Shown here: positions 6,284-11,616 of the stretch, piece by piece | Layout: the number at the start of each line of letters is the position of its first letter | How positions within the stretch are numbered: the first letter of the stretch is position 1 | DNA from: Paracoccaceae bacterium | GTDB lineage: Bacteria; Pseudomonadota; Alphaproteobacteria; Rhodobacterales; Rhodobacteraceae | Direction of reading: 5' to 3' | NCBI GenBank assembly: GCA_007131945.1 | Contig: SLPP01000298.1 | Coordinates: 1 to 11,616 of the forward strand | Length of the DNA stretch: 11,616 bases | The notes under the pieces: generated by a model | Seen by the model: only the letters and a program-made list of their open reading frames with translations | Database searches by the model: none | What the model was told of the DNA's origin: nothing | Made by a program: the position numbers and the translations under genes

Positions 6284-7393
6284 TCAGTGCTCGCGCGAGG
6301 GTTCCTCCGCCGGCGCCGGTTCGGCCCCGGCCTCGTCCTCGATCCCGTGCGCGCCGCGTTCGCGGTAGGGGGTGGTGCCGTATTGCGCGCGGTAGCATTT
6401 CGAGAAATGCGAGGGCGAGGCGAAGCCGCAGGCGAGCGCGACATTGATCACGCTGAGATCGGTCTGCATCAGGATGTTGCGCGCCTTCGCCAGGCGCAGC
6501 TCCATGTAGTAGCGCTTCGGGCTGCGGTTGAGGTAGCGGCGGAAGAGCCGCTCGAGCTGGCGGGTGGACATGCCCACCTCCTCGGCCAGATCGGCCGGCG
6601 AGACCGGGTCCTCGATGCTCGCCTCCATGATCTCGATCACCCGGCTCAGCCGCGGATGGCGCACGCCGATCCGGGTCGGGATCGACAGCCGCTGCATGTC
6701 CCGGTCGGTGCGGATCGTGGCGTGGATCAGCTGGTCCGAGACCGCGTTCGCCAGATCCTTGCCGTGATCGTCGGCGATCAGCGTCAGCATCAGGTCGATC
6801 GAGGCGGTGCCGCCGGCGGTGGTCACCCGGTTGCCGTCGATGACGAAGACCGAGCGGGTGAGGTCGACATCGGGGAACTCCTCGAGGAACCCGTCGTGGT
6901 TCTCCCAGTGGATCGTGGCCCGCCGCCCGTCGAGGAGCCCGGCGGCGGCGAGGGTGTGCGCCCCGGTGCAGACGCCGCCGATCACCGGCCCCTTGCGGCC
7001 GATTCGCCGCAGCCAGCTGATCACCCCGCGGCTCGAGGTGCTGCGGATCTCGGCGCCGCCGCAGACCATCACGACATCGTCATGCGTGACCTCGCCCAGT
7101 GGCCCGTCGACGATGACCTGGATGCCGTTCGAACAGCGCACCGGCGCGCCGGTCTCGGACAGCAGCGTGAAGCGGTAGAGCGTCTGCCCGCTCATCCGGT
7201 TCGCGATGCGCAGGGGCTCGATCGCCGAGGCGAAGGCGAGCATGGTGAAGCGGTCGAGCAGCACGAAGACAAAGCGCCGCAGCCGTCCCGGGACCGCCGA
7301 GGCGCCGGGCGAGGCCGGCGCATGCGAGACCAGACCGCCGCGACCGGGCTGGGGGCGCGTCGGGGCCTTGCGGCTTTGATCGTCTCGGGTCAT
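6284..7393 (-). CDS. GlxA-family transcriptional regulator (DJ-1/PfpI-like domain plus AraC-type HTH)
   Basis: The 369-residue protein has two parts. Residues 40-215 form the class I glutamine-amidotransferase-like sensor domain: RRFVFVLLDRFTMLAFASAIEP-type start, CGGAE at 111-115, the nucleophile-elbow-like VCTGAHTLAAAGLL with Cys142, and IHW at 161-163. Residues about 245-345 form the AraC/XylS DNA-binding domain with two helix-turn-helix units (about 265-285 and 312-334), including the family-typical ACGFASPSHFSKCYRAQYG. The tail after 350 is acidic and probably disordered. Characterised relatives (GbdR, CdhR, ArgR, SouR) sense amino-acid-like or quaternary-amine compounds and activate their uptake and catabolism, so control of the downstream transporter is likely but inferred. 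I chose the ATG at 7393; no strong Shine-Dalgarno precedes it. A GTG two codons upstream or a later start near residue 40 is possible. The frame stays open far upstream, but that part is antisense to aroG. Confidence 0.9.
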   Translation of the reverse strand: MTRDDQSRKAPTRPQPGRGGLVSHAPASPGASAVPGRLRRFVFVLLDRFTMLAFASAIEPLRIANRMSGQTLYRFTLLSETGAPVRCSNGIQVIVDGPLGEVTHDDVVMVCGGAEIRSTSSRGVISWLRRIGRKGPVIGGVCTGAHTLAAAGLLDGRRATIHWENHDGFLEEFPDVDLTRSVFVIDGNRVTTAGGTASIDLMLTLIADDHGKDLANAVSDQLIHATIRTDRDMQRLSIPTRIGVRHPRLSRVIEIMEASIEDPVSPADLAEEVGMSTRQLERLFRRYLNRSPKRYYMELRLAKARNILMQTDLSVINVALACGFASPSHFSKCYRAQYGTTPYRERGAHGIEDEAGAEPAPAEEPSREH

Positions 7394-7485
7394 CGGCACG
7401 GCGGGCTGTATCTCGGCTCTGGCCAGATCCGGCTTAACCAAAGCCGGGCGCCGAGGCAATGCGGGCCATGCGGGGGTTCCGGGTT

Positions 7486-7502
7486 GGCAGGAGGCCCCTG
7501 CC
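7486..7502. repeat. inverted repeat GGCAGG/CCTGCC in the aroG promoter region
   Basis: Perfect 6-bp arms (7486-7491 and 7497-7502) enclose 5 bp, 57 bp upstream of the aroG start. The left arm overlaps TTGGCA at 7484-7489, a possible -35 element, although no good -10 follows. The same arms recur just past the aroG stop at 8981-8998. Operator, transcript hairpin or chance are all open. Confidence 0.4.
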
Positions 7503-7521
7503 TCATGTAGGAAGCGGCCAG

Positions 7522-7539
7522 CGGCGCGCAGGCGCGCCG
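7522..7539. repeat. GC-rich palindrome in the aroG leader
   Basis: CGGCGCGC and GCGCGCCG form perfect 8-bp arms around a 2-bp centre; as RNA this is a 7-bp stem with a 4-nt loop. It ends 6 bp before the AAGGAG ribosome site of aroG (7546-7551), so it could be a transcript hairpin next to the ribosome site or a protein-binding palindrome. Confidence 0.4.
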
Positions 7540-7558
7540 GTCTCGAAGGAGTGGGACG

Positions 7559-8929
7559 ATGAGCGAGAACTGGACCAAGTCGGGCTGGCGCACGAAGCCG
7601 CGCGTGCAGATGCCGGACTATCCCGATCGGCAGGCGCTGGCCGCGGTCGAGGCGCAGCTGGCCAAGTATCCGCCGCTGGTCTTCGCCGGCGAGGCGCGCG
7701 CGCTGAAGGCACGCCTGGGCGAGGCCGCCCGGGGCCGGGCCTTCCTGCTGCAGGGCGGCGACTGCGCCGAGAGCTTCGCCGAGTTCAATGCCGACATCAT
7801 TCGCGACACCTTCAAGGTGCTGCTGCAGATGGCGATCGTGCTGACCTACGGCGCCAAGGTGCCGGTGATCAAGGTCGGGCGGATGGCCGGGCAGTTCGCC
7901 AAGCCGCGCTCGGCGCCGACCGAGGTCGCGGGCGGGCGGGAGCTGCCCAGCTATCGCGGCGACATCATCAACGGCTTCGACTTCACGCCCGAGGCCCGCG
8001 TTCCCGACCCGGCGCGGATGCTGCAGGCCTATACCCAGGCCGCCGCCAGCCTCAATCTTCTTCGCGCCTTCTCGAAGGGCGGCTTTGCCGACATCCACCG
8101 CGTCCACAACTGGACGCTGGGCTTTGCCGGCGGCGCCAATGCCGAACGCTACCGGGAACTGTCGGACCGGATATCCGACGCGCTCGACTTCATGACCGCG
8201 GCGGGTGTGAACGGTGACACCTCGGCGGCGATGTCCGAGGTGGATTTCTACACCAGCCACGAGGCGCTGCTTCTCGAATACGAGGAGGCGCTCTGTCGCA
8301 TCGACTCGACAACCGGGCTGCCGGTGGCGGGTTCGGGGCACATGCTGTGGATCGGCGACCGCACGCGCCAGCCCGACGGCGCGCATGTCGAGTTCTGCCG
8401 CGGCGTGCAGAACCCGATCGGGCTGAAATGCGGCCCGACGCTCGCGGCCGAGGATCTGAAACTCCTGATGGCGCGGCTCAATCCGGGCAACGAGGCCGGG
8501 CGACTGACGCTCATCGCCCGCTTCGGCGCCGGCAAGGTCGGCGAACACCTGCCGCGGCTCGTTCGCGCCGTGCGCGAGGAGGGGGCGAACGTGGTCTGGG
8601 TCTGCGACCCGATGCACGGCAACACGATCAAGTCGGCCTCGGGCTACAAGACCCGGCCCTTCGAGCGCGTCTTGCAGGAGGTGCGCGACTTCTTCGCCGT
8701 GCACAAGGCCGAGGGCACGATCCCCGGCGGCGTGCATTTCGAGATGACCGGCAAGGACGTGACCGAATGCACCGGCGGCCTGCGCGCGGTCAGCGACGAG
8801 GATCTCTCGGACCGCTACCACACCGCCTGCGACCCGCGGCTCAACGCCAGCCAGTCGCTGGAACTGGCCTTCCTGGTGGCCGAAGAACTGTCCGAACGGC
8901 GCGCCGACATGAAACGCCACGCGGTCTGA
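7559..8929 (+). CDS. aroG: class II 3-deoxy-7-phosphoheptulonate (DAHP) synthase
   Basis: This enzyme condenses phosphoenolpyruvate with erythrose 4-phosphate, the first step of the shikimate pathway to aromatic amino acids. The 456-residue protein is full length for the plant/mycobacterial class II type. The four metal ligands of the family are all recognisable: Cys69 in [11 protein letters not shown], His353 in CDPMHGNT, Glu395 in [13 protein letters not shown] and Asp425 in CDPRLNASQ. Substrate-binding segments are also present: [13 protein letters not shown] at 107-119, [10 protein letters not shown] at 131-140, and GLKCGPT at 288-294. The start is fixed by AAGGAG 7 nt upstream. It is transcribed divergently from the regulator gene with a 165-bp gap. 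The N terminus is shorter than in M. tuberculosis AroG, so the extra N-terminal regulatory elements of that enzyme may be missing. The gene symbol follows mycobacterial usage. Confidence 0.97.
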   Translation: MSENWTKSGWRTKPRVQMPDYPDRQALAAVEAQLAKYPPLVFAGEARALKARLGEAARGRAFLLQGGDCAESFAEFNADIIRDTFKVLLQMAIVLTYGAKVPVIKVGRMAGQFAKPRSAPTEVAGGRELPSYRGDIINGFDFTPEARVPDPARMLQAYTQAAASLNLLRAFSKGGFADIHRVHNWTLGFAGGANAERYRELSDRISDALDFMTAAGVNGDTSAAMSEVDFYTSHEALLLEYEEALCRIDSTTGLPVAGSGHMLWIGDRTRQPDGAHVEFCRGVQNPIGLKCGPTLAAEDLKLLMARLNPGNEAGRLTLIARFGAGKVGEHLPRLVRAVREEGANVVWVCDPMHGNTIKSASGYKTRPFERVLQEVRDFFAVHKAEGTIPGGVHFEMTGKDVTECTGGLRAVSDEDLSDRYHTACDPRLNASQSLELAFLVAEELSERRADMKRHAV

Positions 8930-9267
8930 GCGGGCCCGAGGGCAGAACCGCCACCTCTCGGTCGCGCGCCCGGACCGCGGGGCAGGCAGCCCCCTGCCCC
9001 GCCGCCGCGGCTCGACAACCTCGCAACGGCCCACAAATCCATCGCCACCGTCCGCCATGCGAAACCTCCATCTGCGGCCGCAGACCTTCTCGCAGGCACG
9101 TCACGCCTCAGGAAAACGTCAAATCAATGGGCTGAAACCGCCGCTTACGGCGCGCCCCGCTTCTCACGTGTCGGTGAAACGTCGTCTCCCCCACTTAAAT
9201 GCGCCGCGTCCGGATCCCACCTCTTCCCAGCGACCGTTTCGGTCGTAACTCTCTGGAGTAGAGAACA
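8930..9267. other. 338-bp intergenic region without a convincing gene
   Basis: The gap separates aroG from the first EF-hand gene. Its left third is very GC-rich and holds the hairpin at 8977-9002. Its right part is richer in A/T. TTAAAT at 9195-9200 resembles a -10 element but has no good -35 at the right distance. A short stem (CGACC at 9231-9235, GGTCG at 9241-9245) lies in the likely leader of the EF-hand gene. An open frame at 9057-9248 has no ribosome site and no recognisable protein character, so I do not call it. No tRNA or known RNA was recognised. Confidence 0.6.
8977..9002 (+). terminator. strong hairpin after aroG, without a U-tract
   Basis: GCGGGGCAGG and CCTGCCCCGC form a perfect 10-bp stem with a 6-nt loop, 47 bp after the aroG stop. 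No run of T follows, so it is not a canonical intrinsic terminator. It may protect the 3' end of the transcript or assist Rho-independent pausing. The inner arms repeat those at 7486-7502. Confidence 0.4.
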
Positions 9268-9534
9268 ATGAAAAGGGTGGCACTGTTGTTTGGTACGGTG
9301 GTTGTCCTTGCCATGTCCCAGGCCCATGCCTTTGTACTGGTGCCCGATACAAACGGCGACGGAAAGTACTCGCTTGACGAGGTCCACGCCGTCATGCCGG
9401 AGGTGAGTGAAGGCGATTTCCGCGATGCCGACGGAGATGCTGACGGCTATCTGTCGCCGGATGAACTGGCGGCAGCGCAGGAAAACGGCGAACTGTCAGA
9501 CCACAGCACGGTCGGCAGGGCAGGCCAGAAGTGA
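9268..9534 (+). CDS. small secreted EF-hand calcium-binding protein (first of a tandem pair)
   Basis: This 88-residue protein has a signal peptide (MKR, hydrophobic core, SQAHA|F, cleavage after about residue 21), so it should act in the periplasm or outside the cell. Two EF-hand loops are visible. D27-E38 (DTNGDGKYSLDE) has ligand positions D, N, D and final E. D55-E66 (DGDADGYLSPDE) has D, D, D and final E. Both are canonical, so real Ca2+ binding is likely. A Gly-, Ser- and His-containing tail of about 15 residues follows. The start is supported by GGAG at 9255-9258, 9 nt upstream of the ATG. Its base composition is less GC-rich than that of the flanking metabolic genes. The next gene encodes a close paralog with identical spacing. 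The role is unknown; a Ca2+ buffer or a binding partner of an envelope protein is possible. Confidence 0.88.
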   Translation: MKRVALLFGTVVVLAMSQAHAFVLVPDTNGDGKYSLDEVHAVMPEVSEGDFRDADGDADGYLSPDELAAAQENGELSDHSTVGRAGQK

Positions 9535-9563
9535 CCCGCGCCGACAAGGCCCTGACGGGCGGG

Positions 9564-9588
9564 AGGGGTGCCTGCGGGCACCCCTTCT
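9564..9588 (+). terminator. candidate terminator between the two EF-hand genes
   Basis: AGGGGTGCC (9564-9572) and GGCACCCCT (9577-9585) form a perfect 9-bp stem with a TGCG loop, 30 bp after the first EF-hand stop, followed by only TCT. The weak T-run suggests partial termination, giving less transcript of the second gene if it lacks its own promoter. Confidence 0.6.
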
Positions 9589-9633
9589 GATGCCAACGTC
9601 CGGAACCGAAACCCGACATTTGGAACCCCGCAC

Positions 9634-9870
9634 ATGAAGTCGCTCGCCCTTGCACTTGCCGCCGCCGTGACCCTAGCTTTGGCCCCTGCCCTCGCCGGCA
9701 CGCCGATACCCGACACGAACCGCGACGGGATGATCTCGCTCGCAGAGTTGCGCGCGATCTTCCCCGAAGTGACCGATGAGGCCTTCGCCGATGCCGATAT
9801 CGACGGCGACGGGCTGCTGACGCCTGAGGAGTTGAAGGTAAACCAGGTGAGCGGCGACCTGCCGTCCTGA
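9634..9870 (+). CDS. small secreted EF-hand calcium-binding protein (second of a tandem pair)
   Basis: The 78-residue protein begins with a signal peptide (MKSLALALAAAV..., APALA|GT, cleavage after about residue 21). The first ATG at 9634 is chosen because the signal sequence begins there. A GTG at 9568 would prepend 22 residues that destroy the signal N terminus and overlap the upstream hairpin. The ribosome site is weak (TTGGA at 9620-9624). EF-hand loops lie at D27-E38 (DTNRDGMISLAE) and D55-E66 (DIDGDGLLTPEE), both with good ligand positions. It aligns without gaps to the first EF-hand protein from the signal cleavage site through the second loop; by hand count 22 of 40 residues from 27 to 66 are identical. 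It therefore arose by tandem duplication. Its stop lies 19 bp from the convergent pyc stop. The biological role is unknown. Confidence 0.87.
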   Translation: MKSLALALAAAVTLALAPALAGTPIPDTNRDGMISLAELRAIFPEVTDEAFADADIDGDGLLTPEELKVNQVSGDLPS

Positions 9871-9889
9871 CGGTCGGCGCACCGCGTGG

Positions 9890-11616
9890 TCACTCGAACT
9901 CGATCAGCAGGTCCTTCGCCTCGATCTGCGCGCCGGGCTGGACATGGATCGCCTTCACCCGGCCCGCGCGTTCGGCATGCAGGCCCGTCTCCATCTTCAT
10001 CGCCTCGATCGTCACCAGCAGATCGCCCGGATTGACCTTCTGCCCCGTGCTCACCGCGACCGAGGCGACCGAGCCCGGCATCGGCGCGCCGACATGCGCC
10101 GGGTTGCCCTCCTCGGCCTTCGGGCGGGCGGCGACCGAGGCCTTGGCCTTGCGGTCGGGCACGCGGATCGTGCGCGGCTGGCCGTTGAGCTCGAAGAAGA
10201 CGCGCACCTCGCCGTCGTCCTGGGTCTCGCCCACGGCGATGAGCCGGATCTCCAGCGTCTTGCCGGGGTCGATCTCGGCCGAGATCTCCTCGCCCGGCTC
10301 CATCCCGTAGAAGAAGTTCCAGGTAGGCAGGGTGCGGACGGGTCCGTAGATCCGGTGCCGGCCCATGTAGTCGAGGAAGACCTTGGGATACATCAGGTAG
10401 CCGTTGAGGTCCTCGTCATCGACCCTGAAGCCCTCGAGGTCCTCGCTGAGCTTGCTGCGCGTCTCCTCCAGATCGACCGGGGCGAGATGCCTGCCCGGTC
10501 GCTCGGTCTGCGGCATCTCGCCCTTGAGCACCTTCTTCACGATCCCCTCGGGAAAGCCGCCGGGCGGCTGGCCGAGGTTGCCGCGCAGCATGTCGACGAC
10601 CGATTCCGGAAAGGCGATGTCCTTTTCCGGGTTCTCGACATCTTCGCGCGTCAGCCCCTGCGCGACCATCATCAGCGCCATGTCGCCCACCACCTTCGAG
10701 GACGGCGTGACCTTGACGATGTCGCCGAAGACCTGGTTGGCATCGGCATAGGCGCGGGCGACCTCGGGCCAGCGCTCCTCGAGCCCGAGCGAGCGCGCCT
10801 GCGCCTTGAGATTGGTGAACTGCCCGCCCGGCATCTCGTGCAGGTAGACCTCGGACGAGGGCGCCTGCTGGCCGGTCTCGAAAGCGCCGTAGAGCGCGCG
10901 CACCGTCTCCCAGTAATCCGAGATCTCCCGGATCGCGGCCATGTCGAGCCCGGTGTCGCGGTCGGTATGGCGGAAGGCCTCGACCACCGAGCCGAGCGTC
11001 GGTTGCGAGGTGTTGCCGGAAAGCGCGTCCATCGCCGCGTCGACGCAGTCGACCCCCTGCTCGGCCGCGGCGACGATGGTGGCGATGGCCGCGCCCGAGG
11101 TGTCGTGGGTGTGGAAATGGATCGGCAGGTCGACGGCGTCCTTGAGGGCGGCGAAAAGGACGCGCGCCGCCGGCGCCTTGAGCACGCCCGCCATGTCCTT
11201 GACGGCGAGGACATGGGCACCGGCGGCCTCGAGCTCCTTCGCCATGCGGGTGTAGTAGTCGAGGTCGTATTTCGGCCGCGACGGGTCCAGCAGGTCGCCG
11301 GTGTAGCAGATCGCCGCCTCGCAGATGCGGCCGGTTTCCAGCACCGCGTCCATGGCGACGCGCATGTTCTCGACCCAGTTGAGGCTGTCGAAGACGCGGA
11401 AGACGTCGATCCCGGTCTCGGCCGCCTGGCGCACGAAGAACTGCACCACGTTGTCGGGATAGTTCGTGTAGCCGACCCCGTTCGAGGCGCGCAGCAGCAT
11501 CTGCGTCATCAGGTTCGGCATCCGCGCGCGCAGATCGCGCAGCCGCTGCCAGGGGCATTCCTGCAGGAAGCGGTAGGCGACGTCGAAGGTCGCGCCGCCC
11601 CAGCATTCGACCGAGA
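9890..11616 (-). CDS. pyc: pyruvate carboxylase, C-terminal half (5' part outside the window)
   Basis: The enzyme makes oxaloacetate from pyruvate and bicarbonate with ATP and biotin, replenishing the TCA cycle. About 574 residues are visible of a protein usually near 1,150. The frame is open from the window edge (first residues SVECWGGATFDVAYRFLQEC), well upstream of the first in-window ATG at 11521. Visible parts are most of the carboxyltransferase domain, the allosteric/tetramerisation region, and the C-terminal biotin carrier domain. The carboxyltransferase domain shows VLAVKDMAG, whose Lys is the carbamylated metal-site residue, and metal-binding His in PIHFHTHDT. The biotin carrier domain has EAMKMET; its Lys codon is at 9995-9997, 34 residues before the C terminus as usual. 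The ATP-grasp biotin carboxylase domain would be upstream, off the window. No defect is seen in the visible part. Confidence 0.97.
   Translation of the reverse strand, partial: SVECWGGATFDVAYRFLQECPWQRLRDLRARMPNLMTQMLLRASNGVGYTNYPDNVVQFFVRQAAETGIDVFRVFDSLNWVENMRVAMDAVLETGRICEAAICYTGDLLDPSRPKYDLDYYTRMAKELEAAGAHVLAVKDMAGVLKAPAARVLFAALKDAVDLPIHFHTHDTSGAAIATIVAAAEQGVDCVDAAMDALSGNTSQPTLGSVVEAFRHTDRDTGLDMAAIREISDYWETVRALYGAFETGQQAPSSEVYLHEMPGGQFTNLKAQARSLGLEERWPEVARAYADANQVFGDIVKVTPSSKVVGDMALMMVAQGLTREDVENPEKDIAFPESVVDMLRGNLGQPPGGFPEGIVKKVLKGEMPQTERPGRHLAPVDLEETRSKLSEDLEGFRVDDEDLNGYLMYPKVFLDYMGRHRIYGPVRTLPTWNFFYGMEPGEEISAEIDPGKTLEIRLIAVGETQDDGEVRVFFELNGQPRTIRVPDRKAKASVAARPKAEEGNPAHVGAPMPGSVASVAVSTGQKVNPGDLLVTIEAMKMETGLHAERAGRVKAIHVQPGAQIEAKDLLIEFE

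Noticed and set aside
7394..9058. Long minus-strand open frame that extends the GlxA-type regulator far upstream, to 924 residues in total.
   Set aside because: It is antisense to aroG, whose protein is unmistakable. The upstream translation is low-complexity Arg/Ala/Gly-rich, and the recognisable domain begins only about 40 residues after the chosen start.
9057..9248. Plus-strand frame of 63 codons in the aroG/EF-hand gap.
   Set aside because: No ribosome site, no recognisable protein features and no supporting context.
10416..11606. Minus-strand open frame of about 396 codons overlapping pyc.
   Set aside because: It is a shifted reading of pyc, Arg/Gly/Ala-rich, with no recognisable motif.
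1..11616. CRISPR array, phage genes, toxin-antitoxin or defence modules.
   Set aside because: No regularly spaced repeats and no open frame with such family motifs was found on either strand.

Overview
The window looks like chromosomal DNA of a GC-rich alphaproteobacterium, most likely of the Rhodobacteraceae. This is an inference from the strong G/C third-position bias, the class II DAHP synthase, the GlxA-type regulator beside a HAAT/liv operon, and the biotin-type pyruvate carboxylase. No sequence search was possible.

Layout. At the left edge (1 to about 227) is the 5' end of an IS6-family insertion sequence. Its transposase reads on the minus strand, out of the window, and is broken by a one-base frameshift near 129-131. 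A tRNA-Gln(UUG) gene follows on the minus strand (256-330). From 7393 down to 395, everything reads on the minus strand as one transport block: a GlxA/AraC-type regulator, a periplasmic binding protein, livG, livF, livH, livM, and a MobA/MocA-like nucleotidyltransferase. Overlapping or nearly touching ends (8-nt and 4-nt overlaps, 3-nt and 1-nt gaps) indicate a translationally coupled operon from livG to the nucleotidyltransferase. A strong intrinsic-terminator hairpin lies between the binding-protein gene and livG, so the binding protein is probably made in excess over the membrane complex.

Divergent from the regulator, on the plus strand, is the class II DAHP synthase (7559-8929), first enzyme of the shikimate pathway, with palindromes in its leader and just past its stop. 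A 338-bp gap without a convincing gene follows. Then come two tandem, clearly paralogous small secreted EF-hand proteins (9268-9534 and 9634-9870). The right edge holds the C-terminal half of pyruvate carboxylase on the minus strand (9890-11616, truncated by the window), convergent with the second EF-hand gene.

How they fit: the transport block is a high-affinity uptake system for an amino-acid-like, amide-like or carboxylate ligand, probably controlled by the adjacent GlxA-type regulator. The DAHP synthase and pyruvate carboxylase are housekeeping metabolism. Nothing here amounts to an obvious new defence or mobile system. The points most worth a second look are the EF-hand pair, the Mo-cofactor-type nucleotidyltransferase coupled to a liv operon, the non-canonical Walker B region of LivG, and the repeated palindrome on both sides of the DAHP synthase gene.
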